From Jatrophihabitans cynanchi (GTDB lineage: Bacteria > Actinomycetota > Actinomycetes > Mycobacteriales > Jatrophihabitantaceae): a stretch of 64,000 nt of DNA. A program made the translations under genes and the position numbers. The stretch lies in NCBI RefSeq assembly GCF_027247405.1, contig NZ_CP097463.1:4154001-4218000 (forward strand), given 5' to 3'. Positions 44,464 through 53,649 of the stretch are shown piece by piece. Within the stretch, counting starts at the first letter, position 1, and every line of letters begins with the position of its first letter. The notes beneath the pieces are model-generated. The model searched no databases and was not told the origin of the DNA. It saw only the letters and a list, made by a program, of their open reading frames with translations.

Positions 44464-45551
44464 TGTCGGTCTTTCGCCGGCTGTACCGCGGTGAGACGCG
44501 GATCAACTTCATCGGCAGCCGCAAGCGCTGGTACTTCGCCTCGCTGGTGCTCATCGCCATCTGCCTGTTCAGCTTCATCTTCCGTGGCTTCAACTACGGC
44601 GTCGAGTTCGCAGGCGGCACCCAGTTCCAGGTGCCGGTCACCGGCACCAGCATCAGCACGAACGACGTCGACCACGCGTTCGGCAAGGCCGGGACAAAGC
44701 CGGCCGACGTGCCGCAGGAGGTCGGCTCGGGCAGCACCCGGCAGATCATCGTCAAGACCGAGACGCTGACCTCGAACGAGCAGAAGGCGCTGACGGCGAA
44801 CGTCCAGCAGCAGCTCGGTCTCAAGCAGGACATCTCGGTGACGTCGGTGAGTTCCAGCTGGGGGCACGACATCACCGTCAAGGCCGTCCAGGGCCTGATC
44901 GTGTTCCTGATCGTGGTGTCGATCTACATCTCACTGCGCTTCCAGTGGCGGATGGCGGTCGGCGGAATCCTGGCGCTGCTGCACGACCTGATCGTCACGG
45001 CCGGTGTCTACTCGATCATCGGCTTCGAGGTCACCCCGTCGACGATCGTCGGCCTGCTCACGATCCTCGGCTTCTCGCTGTACGACACGGTCGTCGTCTA
45101 CGACAAGGTGCGCGAGAACGCCAAGAACATCCTGGCCGGCTCGCGGATGACCTTCGGCGAGGCCGCGAACCTCGCGGTGAACCAGACGCTGATGCGCTCG
45201 ATCAACACCTCGCTGATCGCGCTGCTGCCGGTCGCCGGGTTGCTGTTCGTGGGCGTGGGCGTGCTCGGTGTCGGCACCATCGAGGACCTGGCGCTGATCC
45301 TGTTCGTCGGCCTGGCCACCGGCGCCTACTCCTCGCTGTTCCTGGCCACGCCGATCGTGGTCGACCTGACCGAACGCGAGCCGGAGTACAAGGCGCTGAC
45401 CAAGCGCGTGGTCGCCAAGCGGTCCGCCGACGCCAGACGCGCCGCCGAGGCCGAGCTGGTCGGCGCCGAGCCGGTGGCCCGCAAGCGCGCGGCGAGCGGG
45501 CCCGCGCCGGCCCCACGTCCGGGCGCGCGGCCGCAGCGCCGGCGCAAGTGA
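44463..45551 (+). CDS. secF: SecF, protein export membrane subunit
   Basis: A 362-residue partner of SecD with six helices. NFIGSRKRWYFASLVLI, FNYGVEFAGGTQFQV, then LTILGFSLYDTVVVYDKVRENAK and VNQTLMRSINTSLIALLPVAGLLFVG are family hallmarks. The C-terminus is basic. ATG at 44463 shares a base with the secD stop; a GTG one codon earlier is also possible. Its own stop overlaps the apt start. Confidence 0.96.
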   Translation: MSVFRRLYRGETRINFIGSRKRWYFASLVLIAICLFSFIFRGFNYGVEFAGGTQFQVPVTGTSISTNDVDHAFGKAGTKPADVPQEVGSGSTRQIIVKTETLTSNEQKALTANVQQQLGLKQDISVTSVSSSWGHDITVKAVQGLIVFLIVVSIYISLRFQWRMAVGGILALLHDLIVTAGVYSIIGFEVTPSTIVGLLTILGFSLYDTVVVYDKVRENAKNILAGSRMTFGEAANLAVNQTLMRSINTSLIALLPVAGLLFVGVGVLGVGTIEDLALILFVGLATGAYSSLFLATPIVVDLTEREPEYKALTKRVVAKRSADARRAAEAELVGAEPVARKRAASGPAPAPRPGARPQRRRK

Positions 45552-46099
45552 GGCCCGACGGCGACGCGGGCGCGGAGGTAGCCGGGCTGGTCCACGCGTT
45601 GCTGCGGGACGTGCCGGACTTCCCGCAGCCGGGCATCGTGTTCAAGGACATCGCGCCGCTGCTGGCCGACGGTGCCGCGTTCGGCGCCGCCATGGCCGCC
45701 CTGGCGACGTTCGCCGCCGGGGTCGACGCGGTGGACGTCGTCGCCGGTGTCGAGGCGCGCGGCTTCGTGGTGGCCGGCGCGCTGGCGCACCGGCTCGGCT
45801 GCGGCCTGGTGCCGGTTCGCAAGGCGGGCAAGCTGCCGCCGCCGACCATCCGGCGCGGCTACGAACTCGAGTACGGCACGGCCGAGATCGAGGTGCCGGT
45901 CGGGCTGCTGTCCGGCAAGCGGGTGCTGCTGGTCGACGACGTGCTGGCCACCGGCGGCACCATGCTGGCGGCCGCCGGGTTGATCGCCGAGGCCGGCGGC
46001 ACCGTCACCGGCCTCGCCGTCCTGCTCGAACTCGGCTTCCTGAACGGCCGCGAACGGCTGGGCACGGCCGCGCCGGTTCACGCGCTGCTGCGGATCTGA
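45548..46099 (+). CDS. apt: Apt, adenine phosphoribosyltransferase
   Basis: A 183-residue salvage enzyme making AMP from adenine and [45 protein letters not shown] and the PRPP loop [13 protein letters not shown] (126-138) are intact. The GTGA overlap with secF means they share a message. In M. tuberculosis a peptide-binding lipoprotein gene lies between secF and apt; it is absent here. Confidence 0.95.
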   Translation: MRPDGDAGAEVAGLVHALLRDVPDFPQPGIVFKDIAPLLADGAAFGAAMAALATFAAGVDAVDVVAGVEARGFVVAGALAHRLGCGLVPVRKAGKLPPPTIRRGYELEYGTAEIEVPVGLLSGKRVLLVDDVLATGGTMLAAAGLIAEAGGTVTGLAVLLELGFLNGRERLGTAAPVHALLRI

Positions 46100-46122
46100 G
46101 CCCCGCGCTACCTGCCGCGCCG

Positions 46123-46128
46123 TAGACT
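46123..46128 (+). promoter_or_regulatory. Candidate -10 box (TAGACT) for the rel gene
   Basis: TAGACT lies 57 nt before the CTG at 46185 and 120 nt before the ATG at 46248. It would give the stringent-response gene its own transcript. Confidence 0.4.
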
Positions 46129-46247
46129 CGGCGTGGAGAAGGAGACTCGGCGAGGCAGAGTTCGCGCGGGAGGAGGCGATCGCCCTGGCAACGGACGCAG
46201 CGCCCCCACAGGCGGCGGTCGCGGCCGAAGCGGCCCCGGCCGACGCG

Positions 46248-48626
46248 ATGCCGCCGGCCGACACAGTGCTGCCGGCCGAGCGCGCTGCGTCCGGCGAAGT
46301 CGGCGACACCGCGGCCGAAACCGGCACCGGGCTGGTCCCGCTGCTGAACGGTGGCGCCCTCAGCCCCACGCACCGCCGCCGGGTGCGGGACCGGCTCGCC
46401 CGCCGGCTGGCCAATGCCCCGCGCCAGTCGCAGGTCAAGCCGGTGCTCGAACCGCTGCTGGCGATCCACCGCGGCGCGCACCCCAAGGTCGACGCGCGGC
46501 TGCTGCAGCGCGGGTACGACGTCGCGGAGCAGTGCCATCGCGGCCAACTGCGCAAGAGCGGCGACCCGTACATCACCCACCCGCTGGCGGTGGCGACGAT
46601 CCTGGCCGAGCTGGGCATGGACACCACCACCCTGGTCGCGGCCCTGCTGCACGACACGGTCGAGGACACCGGCTTCACGCTCGATGACGTCACCAGCCAG
46701 TTCGGGTCCGACGTCGCGCACCTCGTCGACGGCGTCACCAAGCTGGACAAGGTCAAGTTCGGCGAGGCCGCCGAGGCCGAGACGATCCGCAAGATGGTCG
46801 TCGCGATGGCCCGCGACCCCCGCGTGCTGGTGATCAAGCTCGCCGACCGCCTGCACAACATGCGCACGCTGCGCTTCCTGCCGCCGGCCAAGCAGGTGCG
46901 CAAGGCGCGTGAGACGCTCGAGGTCCTCGCCCCGCTCGCCCACCGGCTCGGCATGAACACGGTCAAGTGGGAGCTGGAGGACCTGTCCTTCGCCACGCTG
47001 TACCCGAAGCGCTACGACGAGATCGTCCGGCTGGTCGCCGAACGCGCGCCGTCCCGCGACATCTACCTGACCGAGGTCATCGACCGCATCAACGCCGACC
47101 TGCGCGACGGGGGCATCAAGGCCGAGGTCACCGGCCGGCCGAAGCACTACTACTCGATCTACCAGAAGATGATCGTGCGCGGCCGCGAGTTCACCGACAT
47201 CTACGACCTGGTCGGCATCCGGGTCCTCGTTGAGAGCGAGCGTGACTGTTACGCGACGCTCGGCGTGATCCACGCGAACTGGCAACCCGTCCCGGGCCGG
47301 TTCAAGGACTACATCGCGATGCCCAAGTTCAACATGTACCAGTCGCTGCACACGACCGTCATCGGTCCTGGCGGCAAGCCGGTCGAACTGCAGATCCGCA
47401 CCTTCGCGATGCACCGCACGGCCGAGTACGGCATCGCGGCGCACTGGAAGTACAAGGAACACAAGAACGTCGACGTCGCCGAGCCGTCGGGCATGTCCGA
47501 CGAGATGGGCTGGCTGCGCCAGTTGCTGGACTGGCAGCGCGAGGCGCAGGAGCCGGAGGAGTTCCTCGACTCGCTGCGCTACGACCTCGGTGCCGCCGAG
47601 GTGTACGTGTTCACCCCCAAGGGCGACGTGATGGGCCTGACGGCCGGGTCCACGCCCGTCGACTTCGCCTACGCGGTGCACACCGAGGTGGGGCACCGCT
47701 GTATCGGCGCGCGGGTGAACGGCAAGCTCGTCGCACTCGAGTCGACGCTGGACAACGGCGACACGGTCGAGGTGTTCACGTCCAAGGCCGAGAACGCCGG
47801 GCCCTCGCGCGACTGGCTGGCGTTCGTGAAGTCGCCGCGGGCACGCACCAAGATCCGGCAGTGGTTCGCCCGCGAGCGGCGTGAGGACGCGATCGACGCA
47901 GGCAAGACGGCGCTGTCGAAGGCGATGCGCAAGGCGGCGTTGCCGATGCAGCGGCTGCTCGGCGGAGACCAACTGCTGACGCTGGCGCACGACATGCACC
48001 TGCAGGACGTCTCCGCGCTGTATGCCGCGATCGGCGAGAGCCACGTCTCGGCCGAGTCGGTCGTCAAGAAGCTGGTCGTGCAGCTCGGTGGCTCCGAGGG
48101 GTCCGTCGAGGACATCGCCGAGGCGACCATCCCGCAGGTGCTCGCGCCGTCGGTGACCAGGCGGACCAGCGGCGACGTCGGCGTGGTGGTCAAGGGCGTG
48201 TCGGACGTGTGGGTCAAGCTGGCCCGCTGCTGCACCCCGGTGCCCGGGGACGACATCCTGGGGTTCGTGACCCGGGGTGGGGGAGTGTCGGTGCACCGGC
48301 GCACCTGCACCAACGCCGCCTCGCTGCAGGAGGAACCGGACCGGTTGGTCGAGGTCGAGTGGGCGCCGTCGGCGAACTCGACGTTCGTGGTGTCCATCCA
48401 GGTCGAGGCGCTGGACCGGCACCGGCTGCTCTCCGACGTCACCCGGGTGCTGTCGGACGAGCGGGTCTCGATCCTGTCCGCCAACGTGAGCACCAACCGC
48501 GACCGGGTCGCGGTCTCGAAGTTCACCTTCGAGATGGGCGAAGCCAAGCACCTGGCCAACCTGCTGCGGGCGATCCGCAACGTCGAGGGCGTCTACGACG
48601 TGTACCGGGTGCACTCGACCAACTAG
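46248..48626 (+). CDS. rel: Rel/RSH bifunctional (p)ppGpp synthetase/hydrolase
   Basis: A 792-residue stringent-response enzyme. The HD hydrolase domain has HDTVEDT and [12 protein letters not shown]; the synthetase has [13 protein letters not shown] and [11 protein letters not shown], the RxKD form of bifunctional enzymes. TGS ([11 protein letters not shown]), conserved-Cys ([10 protein letters not shown]) and ACT domains follow. The ATG at 46248 has no ribosome site; a strong GGGAGGAGG at 46168-46176 instead precedes an in-frame CTG at 46185 that would add 21 residues. Confidence 0.95.
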   Translation: MPPADTVLPAERAASGEVGDTAAETGTGLVPLLNGGALSPTHRRRVRDRLARRLANAPRQSQVKPVLEPLLAIHRGAHPKVDARLLQRGYDVAEQCHRGQLRKSGDPYITHPLAVATILAELGMDTTTLVAALLHDTVEDTGFTLDDVTSQFGSDVAHLVDGVTKLDKVKFGEAAEAETIRKMVVAMARDPRVLVIKLADRLHNMRTLRFLPPAKQVRKARETLEVLAPLAHRLGMNTVKWELEDLSFATLYPKRYDEIVRLVAERAPSRDIYLTEVIDRINADLRDGGIKAEVTGRPKHYYSIYQKMIVRGREFTDIYDLVGIRVLVESERDCYATLGVIHANWQPVPGRFKDYIAMPKFNMYQSLHTTVIGPGGKPVELQIRTFAMHRTAEYGIAAHWKYKEHKNVDVAEPSGMSDEMGWLRQLLDWQREAQEPEEFLDSLRYDLGAAEVYVFTPKGDVMGLTAGSTPVDFAYAVHTEVGHRCIGARVNGKLVALESTLDNGDTVEVFTSKAENAGPSRDWLAFVKSPRARTKIRQWFARERREDAIDAGKTALSKAMRKAALPMQRLLGGDQLLTLAHDMHLQDVSALYAAIGESHVSAESVVKKLVVQLGGSEGSVEDIAEATIPQVLAPSVTRRTSGDVGVVVKGVSDVWVKLARCCTPVPGDDILGFVTRGGGVSVHRRTCTNAASLQEEPDRLVEVEWAPSANSTFVVSIQVEALDRHRLLSDVTRVLSDERVSILSANVSTNRDRVAVSKFTFEMGEAKHLANLLRAIRNVEGVYDVYRVHSTN

Positions 48627-48636
48627 CGCGTTAATG

Positions 48637-48650
48637 CGAACATGTGTTCG
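48637..48650. promoter_or_regulatory. LexA (SOS) box over the dinB start
   Basis: CGAACATGTGTTCG fits the core of the actinobacterial SOS box (CGAAC-N4-GTTCG) exactly; the outer bases (G and T) differ from the full T...A consensus. It covers the GTG candidates at 48644 and 48650. TAATGC at 48632-48637 may be the -10 box. Confidence 0.7.
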
Positions 48651-49834
48651 TGAGCGTGGCCGCGCACATCCTGCACGCCGACCTGGACGCCTTCTACGCC
48701 TCGGTCGAGCAGCGTGACGACCCGGCGCTGCGCGGCCGGCCGGTGGTCGTCGGGGGCGGGGTCGTGCTCTCGGCAAGTTATGCGGCCCGCGCCTTCGGGA
48801 TCCGCTCGGCGATGGGCGGCGCCCAGGCGCGCCGGCTGTGCCCGGCCCTGACCGTCGTGCCGCCACGCTTCGAGGCCTACAGCGCGGCGAGCAAGGCGGT
48901 GTTCGCCGTCTTTCGCGATATGACGCCGCTCGTGGAGGCGATGTCGATCGACGAGGCGTTCCTGGACGTCGGCGGGCTGGCCCGGCTGTCCGGGACGCCG
49001 GAGCAGATCGCCGCGCGGCTGCGGTACCGGGTTCGCGTCGAGGTGGGCTTGCCGATCACCGTCGGGGTGGCCCGCACCAAGTTCCTCGCCAAGGTCGCGA
49101 GCGGGGTCGCAAAGCCCGACGGCCTGCTCGTGGTGCTTCCGGGGGCGGAGCTGGCGTTCCTGCACCCGCTGCCGGTCGAGCGGCTCTGGGGCGTCGGCGC
49201 GGTCACGGCGGACAAGCTGCGCAGCCGCGGGATCCGCACCGTGGGCCAGGTGGCGGCGCTGGACGAGGCGACGCTGGTCAGCATGCTGGGACGAGGTGCC
49301 GGCCGGCACCTGCACGCCCTCGCCCACAATCGCGATCCGCGGCCGGTGCAGGTCGGCCGCCGGCGAGGCTCCATCGGCTCGCAACGCGCGCTCGGCCGCC
49401 GGCGCCGTACCGCCGCGGAACTCGACGCCATCGTGGTCGCCCTCGTCGAGCGGATCTGCCGTCGGCTGCGCACGGCCGGACGCCGCTGCCGGACCGTGAC
49501 GTTGCGGTTGCGCTTCGATGACTTCAGCCGCGCTACGCGATCGCGCACCAGTGGCCGCGCCACCGACGAGACGGCGGCGGTGCTCGCATCGGTGCGCACC
49601 CTGCTGGCGGCCGCCGCGCCGGTGATCGAGGCCGCCGGCCTGACCTTGATCGGGGTCGCGCTGAGCAACCTCGACGACCGCGACGCGATGCAGCTGGAGT
49701 TGCCGTTCGGCGCTGCCATCGCGGTCGACGCCGCAGCGGATCGAGTGCGTGACAGGTTCGGCGCGGCCGCGCTCACCCGCGCCGTCCTGCTCGGCCGTGA
49801 CCCCGGTCACGAGGTGCCACTGCTGCCGGACTGA
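48644..49834 (+). CDS. dinB: DinB, DNA polymerase IV (Y family)
   Basis: A 396-residue translesion polymerase. HADLDAFYASVEQRDDP and MSIDEAFLDV hold the metal-binding acids; GVARTKFLAKVASGVAKPDG and the helix-hairpin-helix LWGVGAVTADKLRSRGI are typical; the little-finger domain follows. QLELPFG near the C-terminus is a beta-clamp binding motif. Start is ambiguous among GTG at 48644, 48650 and 48656, all at the LexA box. It lies between rel and the isomerase genes, where M. tuberculosis has no polymerase. Confidence 0.95.
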   Translation: MFVSVAAHILHADLDAFYASVEQRDDPALRGRPVVVGGGVVLSASYAARAFGIRSAMGGAQARRLCPALTVVPPRFEAYSAASKAVFAVFRDMTPLVEAMSIDEAFLDVGGLARLSGTPEQIAARLRYRVRVEVGLPITVGVARTKFLAKVASGVAKPDGLLVVLPGAELAFLHPLPVERLWGVGAVTADKLRSRGIRTVGQVAALDEATLVSMLGRGAGRHLHALAHNRDPRPVQVGRRRGSIGSQRALGRRRRTAAELDAIVVALVERICRRLRTAGRRCRTVTLRLRFDDFSRATRSRTSGRATDETAAVLASVRTLLAAAAPVIEAAGLTLIGVALSNLDDRDAMQLELPFGAAIAVDAAADRVRDRFGAAALTRAVLLGRDPGHEVPLLPD

Positions 49835-49840
49835 GCGCGG

Positions 49841-50611
49841 TTACTTGGTCAGCGTCATCGAGGTGATCTCGGTGGCCAGCTTCGGCGCGCCGTCGGTACC
49901 GGACGCCGTGCCACCCGCGGCGACCTTGGTGACCGTGTCCAGGCCCGAACTGACCGTGCCGAAAACGGTGTACTGCTGCGCGCCGAGGTGCTGCGCCAGG
50001 TTGGGCGAGTCCTTGTAGACGATGAAGAACTGGCTGCCGCCGCTGTTCGGCTGCTGGGTGCGGGCCATCGCGACGGTGCCGGCCGGGTAGGTCTCGTTCC
50101 CGGTCGCTTCGTCCGGGACCGTGTACCCCGGACCGCCGCTCCCGGAGCCGGTCGGGTCGCCGCACTGCAGGACGTAGATGCCGCTCGTGACCAGCCGGTG
50201 GCACGGCGTGTTGTCGTAGTAGTGCTGCTGCACGAGCGAGACGAAGCTGGCCACCGTGCAGGGTGCGGACGCGCGGTCGAGCGAGACGGCGAGGTTGCCC
50301 TGCGTGGTCTTGATGCGCACGCCTACGGTGCCCGTGCCCGGGACCGACGACTTCGGCAGGTCGACCTTCTTGGCTGCGGACCCGGCTCGGGTGAAGCTGC
50401 ACGGCACGGAGCCCGCCGCCGCGCCGCCCTTGTTGTTGTCGTTGGTGACCGACACGACGAAGACGACCACGATCGCGATGACGATCAGCGTCCCCACGAC
50501 GGAAGCGATCAACGTGCTCCGCCTTCGCGCCGCGTCCTTCTCGGCGCGGCGTTGCAGCTGCCGCTCCAGGTGACGGCGCGCGGCGTCCTGACGCTGCTTG
50601 TTCGTCGGCAT
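49841..50611 (-). CDS. Membrane-anchored cyclophilin-type peptidyl-prolyl isomerase
   Basis: A 256-residue protein. A basic cytoplasmic N-terminus (MPTNKQRQDAARRHLERQLQRRAEKDAARRR), one helix (about 33-54), then a cyclophilin domain (about 95-256) with DNTPCHRLV, GTVAMARTQQPNSGGSQFFIVY and YTVFGTVSSG. The catalytic Arg and the Gln/Phe pocket are present. It is the counterpart of mycobacterial PpiB (Rv2582). AAGGACG precedes the ATG. The FKBP gene just upstream carries the same N-terminal anchor. Confidence 0.92.
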   Translation of the reverse strand: MPTNKQRQDAARRHLERQLQRRAEKDAARRRSTLIASVVGTLIVIAIVVVFVVSVTNDNNKGGAAAGSVPCSFTRAGSAAKKVDLPKSSVPGTGTVGVRIKTTQGNLAVSLDRASAPCTVASFVSLVQQHYYDNTPCHRLVTSGIYVLQCGDPTGSGSGGPGYTVPDEATGNETYPAGTVAMARTQQPNSGGSQFFIVYKDSPNLAQHLGAQQYTVFGTVSSGLDTVTKVAAGGTASGTDGAPKLATEITSMTLTK

Positions 50612-50643
50612 GTCAGCCGTCCTTCGGTTCGGGGAGGCTTCGA

Positions 50644-51375
50644 TCAGCCGCTGGTCTTCACCAGATCGACCACGAACACGAGCGGTGCGTTCGGCGGGAT
50701 CCCGCTGCCGGGCTGCGGGCTCGCGCCGTACCCCAGCGCGGCGGGCATGATGATGATCCGGCGTCCGCCCACCTTCATCGGGGCGATCCCGTCGGTGCCC
50801 CCGATGCCCTGGGTGAAGCCCGGCACGACCCCGGTGAGTGAGAAGTCGACCGTCTTGTCGCCATGCTCGGCCGGCCCGTCGAACTCGGTGCCGTCGCAGT
50901 ACAGCACGCCGGTGTACTTGACACTGACGCTCGAGGTGGGCGTGGCCGCGGCGCCCTTGCCCACCACCAGGTCCTTCACCTGCAGCGTCGTCGGCGCCGC
51001 GGTGCCGGCCGAGCCGACCGAGGGCGGCTTGCTGAGGTCGGTGGCGCCCTTGACGGTAACGCCGTTGAAACTGACGGCGGCGCCTGCGCCGGTCGCCGTC
51101 GGCACCGGCTTCGCGCCCGCCGCACCACACGGATTCGCTGCCGCGGTCGGCGTTGCAGAGGCGGCCGGCGTGTTGCCGGCAGCGGCTGGCTTCTTGTTGT
51201 CACCTCCGGTGGCGACCACGATCACCACGATGACCGCGGCGACCACGACCAGAGTGCCGGCGACGGAGGCGATCAGGGTCAGACGCTTGCGGGCCGCCTC
51301 ACGCTCGGCACGGTGCTGGAGCTGGCGTTCGAGGTGTCGGCGGGCCGCGTCACGGCGCTGCTTGTTCGTCGGCAC
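50644..51375 (-). CDS. Membrane-anchored FKBP-type peptidyl-prolyl isomerase
   Basis: A 243-residue protein. The first 45 residues (MPTNKQRRDAARRHLERQLQHRAE, then a helix at about 32-54) almost repeat the N-terminus of the neighbouring cyclophilin. After an Ala/Pro/Thr linker comes an FKBP domain (about 130-243) with VKYTGVLYCDGTEFD, VVPGFTQGIGG, GGRRIIIMPAALGYG and IPPNAPLVFVVDLV. GTG start with GGAGG; a TACACT on the minus strand at 51421-51426 may be its -10 box. Confidence 0.92.
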   Translation of the reverse strand: MPTNKQRRDAARRHLERQLQHRAEREAARKRLTLIASVAGTLVVVAAVIVVIVVATGGDNKKPAAAGNTPAASATPTAAANPCGAAGAKPVPTATGAGAAVSFNGVTVKGATDLSKPPSVGSAGTAAPTTLQVKDLVVGKGAAATPTSSVSVKYTGVLYCDGTEFDGPAEHGDKTVDFSLTGVVPGFTQGIGGTDGIAPMKVGGRRIIIMPAALGYGASPQPGSGIPPNAPLVFVVDLVKTSG

Positions 51376-51815
51376 GATAGACGTCCTCCAGATGATCGCG
51401 GGCTGCGGCGGTCTTGGCGCAGTGTACGGAGCCTGGATTTACGCCAGCTGAGGTGCTGCCGGGTCACCTCTGCGTGTCGGTTGCTGCCGGGCTGCGGCAG
51501 GCGCGCTGCGTGAACAACGCATCCGCCGGACGGGACCGGCTCGTGGCCGGTTGCCGCTGCCCGGGTCGGCTCCCGTGCGGGTTGCTGGGCGTCGAAGTGC
51601 GCGGCGACCGGGTGGTCGGGTGCTCGGTCGGGTTGCCGCTGCTGGATCGCGGTCCGGTCGTGGTTGCGCTCCGTCAAGACGCGGCGACGAGGAGTCGGGT
51701 GCTGGCTTGGCTTGCGTTGCTGGGTCGCCTTCCGACGGTGGCGTGCGTCGGGTCCGGACGTCGTAGTTCTGTCGGGACCTGCCGATAAAATAAGGCGAAA
51801 GTCGGTCCAAACGGG
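51376..51815. other. 440-nt region without a convincing gene
   Basis: It lies between the divergent FKBP gene and the interrupted HNH gene. Open frames exist on both strands but have no homology, ribosome sites or codon bias that I can support. Several near-copies of CGGGTTGC(C/T)G occur at 51549-51650. The right end, from about 51780, becomes A/T-rich and leads into a strong promoter. Confidence 0.5.
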
Positions 51816-51843
51816 TTGACATGTCGGGATGATGCTGTAGAAT
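51816..51843 (+). promoter_or_regulatory. Near-consensus promoter (TTGACA-16-TAGAAT), leaderless
   Basis: TTGACA at 51816-51821 and TAGAAT at 51838-51843 are 16 bp apart; the ATG at 51851 is 7 nt past the -10 box. This is the best-matching promoter I see in the window, and it drives a gene that is now broken. Confidence 0.65.
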
Positions 51844-51850
51844 CAGACGC

Positions 51851-52051
51851 ATGGGCGAATCCGACCAGATCATGGTTGACGGGATCACCGTCGACCTAGT
51901 CGACCCCGCCCAATGCACCCCACTACCCACCAGCTCGGACGTGCTGCACCGGCCCGACCAGGCTGCCGGCGCGGCGAGCGTGCTGCACCCGTCCGGTGCG
52001 GTGTTGACCGCGGTGGAGTCGCTGCTGCCGGGCCGGCTCTCGGACACCGGC
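51851..52051 (+). pseudogene. DUF222/HNH (13E12-type) gene, 5' fragment cut by IS256-family element
   Basis: Codes for the first 67 residues (MGESDQIMVDGITVDLVDP...LLPGRLSDTG) of a DUF222 protein. At 52052 the frame enters the insertion sequence and stops at 52075. Joining base 52051 to 53650 (removing the element and one 8-bp duplication) restores a single frame continuing LIDALTACDRLRALVDAKQSE, giving an ancestral protein of about 486 residues. Confidence 0.9.
52044..52051. repeat. 8-bp target site duplication, left copy
   Basis: ACACCGGC here equals ACACCGGC at 53642-53649 on the other side of the element. Eight bases is normal for the IS256 family. Confidence 0.9.
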
Positions 52052-53641
52052 GAGCCTGTCAAGTCTTCTGTGTAAGTGGTCAAGATCGTTGGGTTAGAGG
52101 CCGGCGGGGAGCCGGCCGGGGTAGGCCAGGTCGAGGGCGTTGATGGCGGCGCGCCAGCCGGTGGTGGTGGCGCCTTCGATCAGGCGGGGCGGGGCGGTGC
52201 GCTTGTTCGCCGGCTTGCCTTTGTCCTTCTCTCGCAGAGCGGCGCGCTTGTCTTCGATGTCGAGGATGGCCAGCCAGATGAGCTTGATGATGGCGTCGTC
52301 ATTGGGGAACTGGCCACGGTTCTTGATGATCTTGCGGAGCTGGTAGTTCAACGACTCGATCGAGTTGGTGGTGTAGATGACCTTGCGAACCTCCAGTGGG
52401 AAGGCCAGGAACGGCACGAACCGGTCCCAGGCTCGTTCCCACGCTGCGACGGTGGCGCCGTACTTCTTGCCGAGTTCGGAGTCGGCGAACGTGGTGAGCT
52501 CGTCGAAGGCGGCGTCGGCGTTGACCGCGGTGTAGATCGGCTTGAGCGCCGCAGCGACGGCCTTGCGGTCGTTGTAGGACACGTAACGCAGCGAGGCGCG
52601 AATCAGGTGGACCACGCAGGTCTGCACCACTGTCTGCGGCCAGGTCGACTCGACCGCCTCTGGCAGCCCGACCAGGCCGTCGCAGCAGGCGATCAGCACG
52701 TCGCGCACTCCGCGGTTGCGCAGCTCGCCGAGCACCTGGTTCCAGAACCGAGCGCCTTCTTGCTGCTGAACCCACAAGCCCAGCACGTGCTTCACGCCGT
52801 CGGTATCGACGCCGATCACCACGTGACAGGCCTTGTTGCGCACTACGTTCTGGTCGCGGACCTTCACCACCAGGGCGTCGATGAAGATCACCGGATAGAC
52901 CGCGTCCAGGGGACGGGTCTGCCAGGCCTTGACCTCTTCGAGGACCTCGTCGGTGATCTTGGAGATCGTGTCATGGGACAGCTCGGTGCCATAGACCCGC
53001 TGCAGGTGGTGGCCGATGTCGCGCACCGTCATCCCACCGGCATAGAGGCTGATGATCATGTCCGACAGGCCGCCGAGGCGGCGGGTCCCCTTCGGTACCA
53101 GCCGGGGCGTGAAGCTGCCGACCCGATCCCGCGGCGTGTCCAGATCGACCGGCCCGACCTCGGTCAACAACGTCTTCGGCGTCGACCCGTTACGGGAGTT
53201 GCCAGACCCGGCCCCGGCCGGGTCACCACGCTCGTAGCCCAAGTGATCGGTGAGCTCGGCCTCGAGTCCACGCTCGAGCACCGCCTTGATCATCTCCGGC
53301 AGGAACCCGCCGTCGCCGGTCAACGCGACACCGTCGTCACCGACCTTCGACATCAGATCGTCCAGCCAGCCCTGCCCGGCCATCTCGGCCACCAGCTTGC
53401 GCGCCGCCACCCGCGCCGGTGGCACCGGCTCGTCCTTGCGGCTGCGCTTGGCCATGTCCTCCAGTGTCGCCGACACCAGCTGATCGGCCACCGCCGACGG
53501 CACCTCGTTCACCGCAGCGGCCCGGCCGCCCGGCATCATCGTGATCGTCATGATCGTGTTCTCCGATCTGTGCGACAGCTCCCGCAGGAGCCTCCCGCAC
53601 GGGGTTAGCTCAACCCCTCACACAGACCATCTGACACGCCC
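52052..53641 (-). mobile_element. IS256-family insertion sequence, complete, 1590 bp
   Basis: Left end GAGCCTGTCAAGTCTTCTGT and, reading inwards from the right end, GGGCGTGTCAGATGGTCTGT form imperfect terminal inverted repeats (about 20 of 29 positions match). Flanks are identical 8-bp duplications. Inside is one intact transposase gene on the minus strand. The match of the duplications suggests recent insertion. It has split a DUF222/HNH gene. Confidence 0.92.
52094..53551 (-). CDS. IS256-family (mutator-type) transposase
   Basis: A 485-residue DDE transposase. Catalytic Asp225 (VIFIDALVVKVRD), Asp291 (ACCDGLVGLPEAV) and Glu399 (TTNSIESLNYQLRK) are present, with the family's C-x2-H-like block TCVVHLIRASLRYVSYNDRK. 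No frameshift or stop, so it is likely active. The reading direction is opposite to the gene it interrupts. Confidence 0.96.
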   Translation of the reverse strand: MTITMMPGGRAAAVNEVPSAVADQLVSATLEDMAKRSRKDEPVPPARVAARKLVAEMAGQGWLDDLMSKVGDDGVALTGDGGFLPEMIKAVLERGLEAELTDHLGYERGDPAGAGSGNSRNGSTPKTLLTEVGPVDLDTPRDRVGSFTPRLVPKGTRRLGGLSDMIISLYAGGMTVRDIGHHLQRVYGTELSHDTISKITDEVLEEVKAWQTRPLDAVYPVIFIDALVVKVRDQNVVRNKACHVVIGVDTDGVKHVLGLWVQQQEGARFWNQVLGELRNRGVRDVLIACCDGLVGLPEAVESTWPQTVVQTCVVHLIRASLRYVSYNDRKAVAAALKPIYTAVNADAAFDELTTFADSELGKKYGATVAAWERAWDRFVPFLAFPLEVRKVIYTTNSIESLNYQLRKIIKNRGQFPNDDAIIKLIWLAILDIEDKRAALREKDKGKPANKRTAPPRLIEGATTTGWRAAINALDLAYPGRLPAGL

Positions 53642-53649
53642 ACACCGGC
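53642..53649. repeat. 8-bp target site duplication, right copy
   Basis: ACACCGGC, identical to 52044-52051. Confidence 0.9.

Noticed and set aside
46133-46687. Open frame beginning with GTG 5 nt after a TAGACT box
   Set aside because: The start would fit a leaderless gene, but the product is Arg/Gly-rich, overlaps the conserved rel frame for most of its length and resembles nothing.
46005-48866. Long antisense open frame of more than 900 codons opposite rel
   Set aside because: GC-rich DNA opens long antisense frames; this one mirrors the conserved rel gene and has no recognisable protein content or ribosome site. The same holds for long frames opposite trpE (5184-6953), ffh (20677-22878) and the acyl-CoA dehydrogenase region (15117-17543).
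51414-51788. Open frames on both strands upstream of the interrupted HNH gene
   Set aside because: No homology, no ribosome site, and composition equal to shadow frames; left as non-coding.
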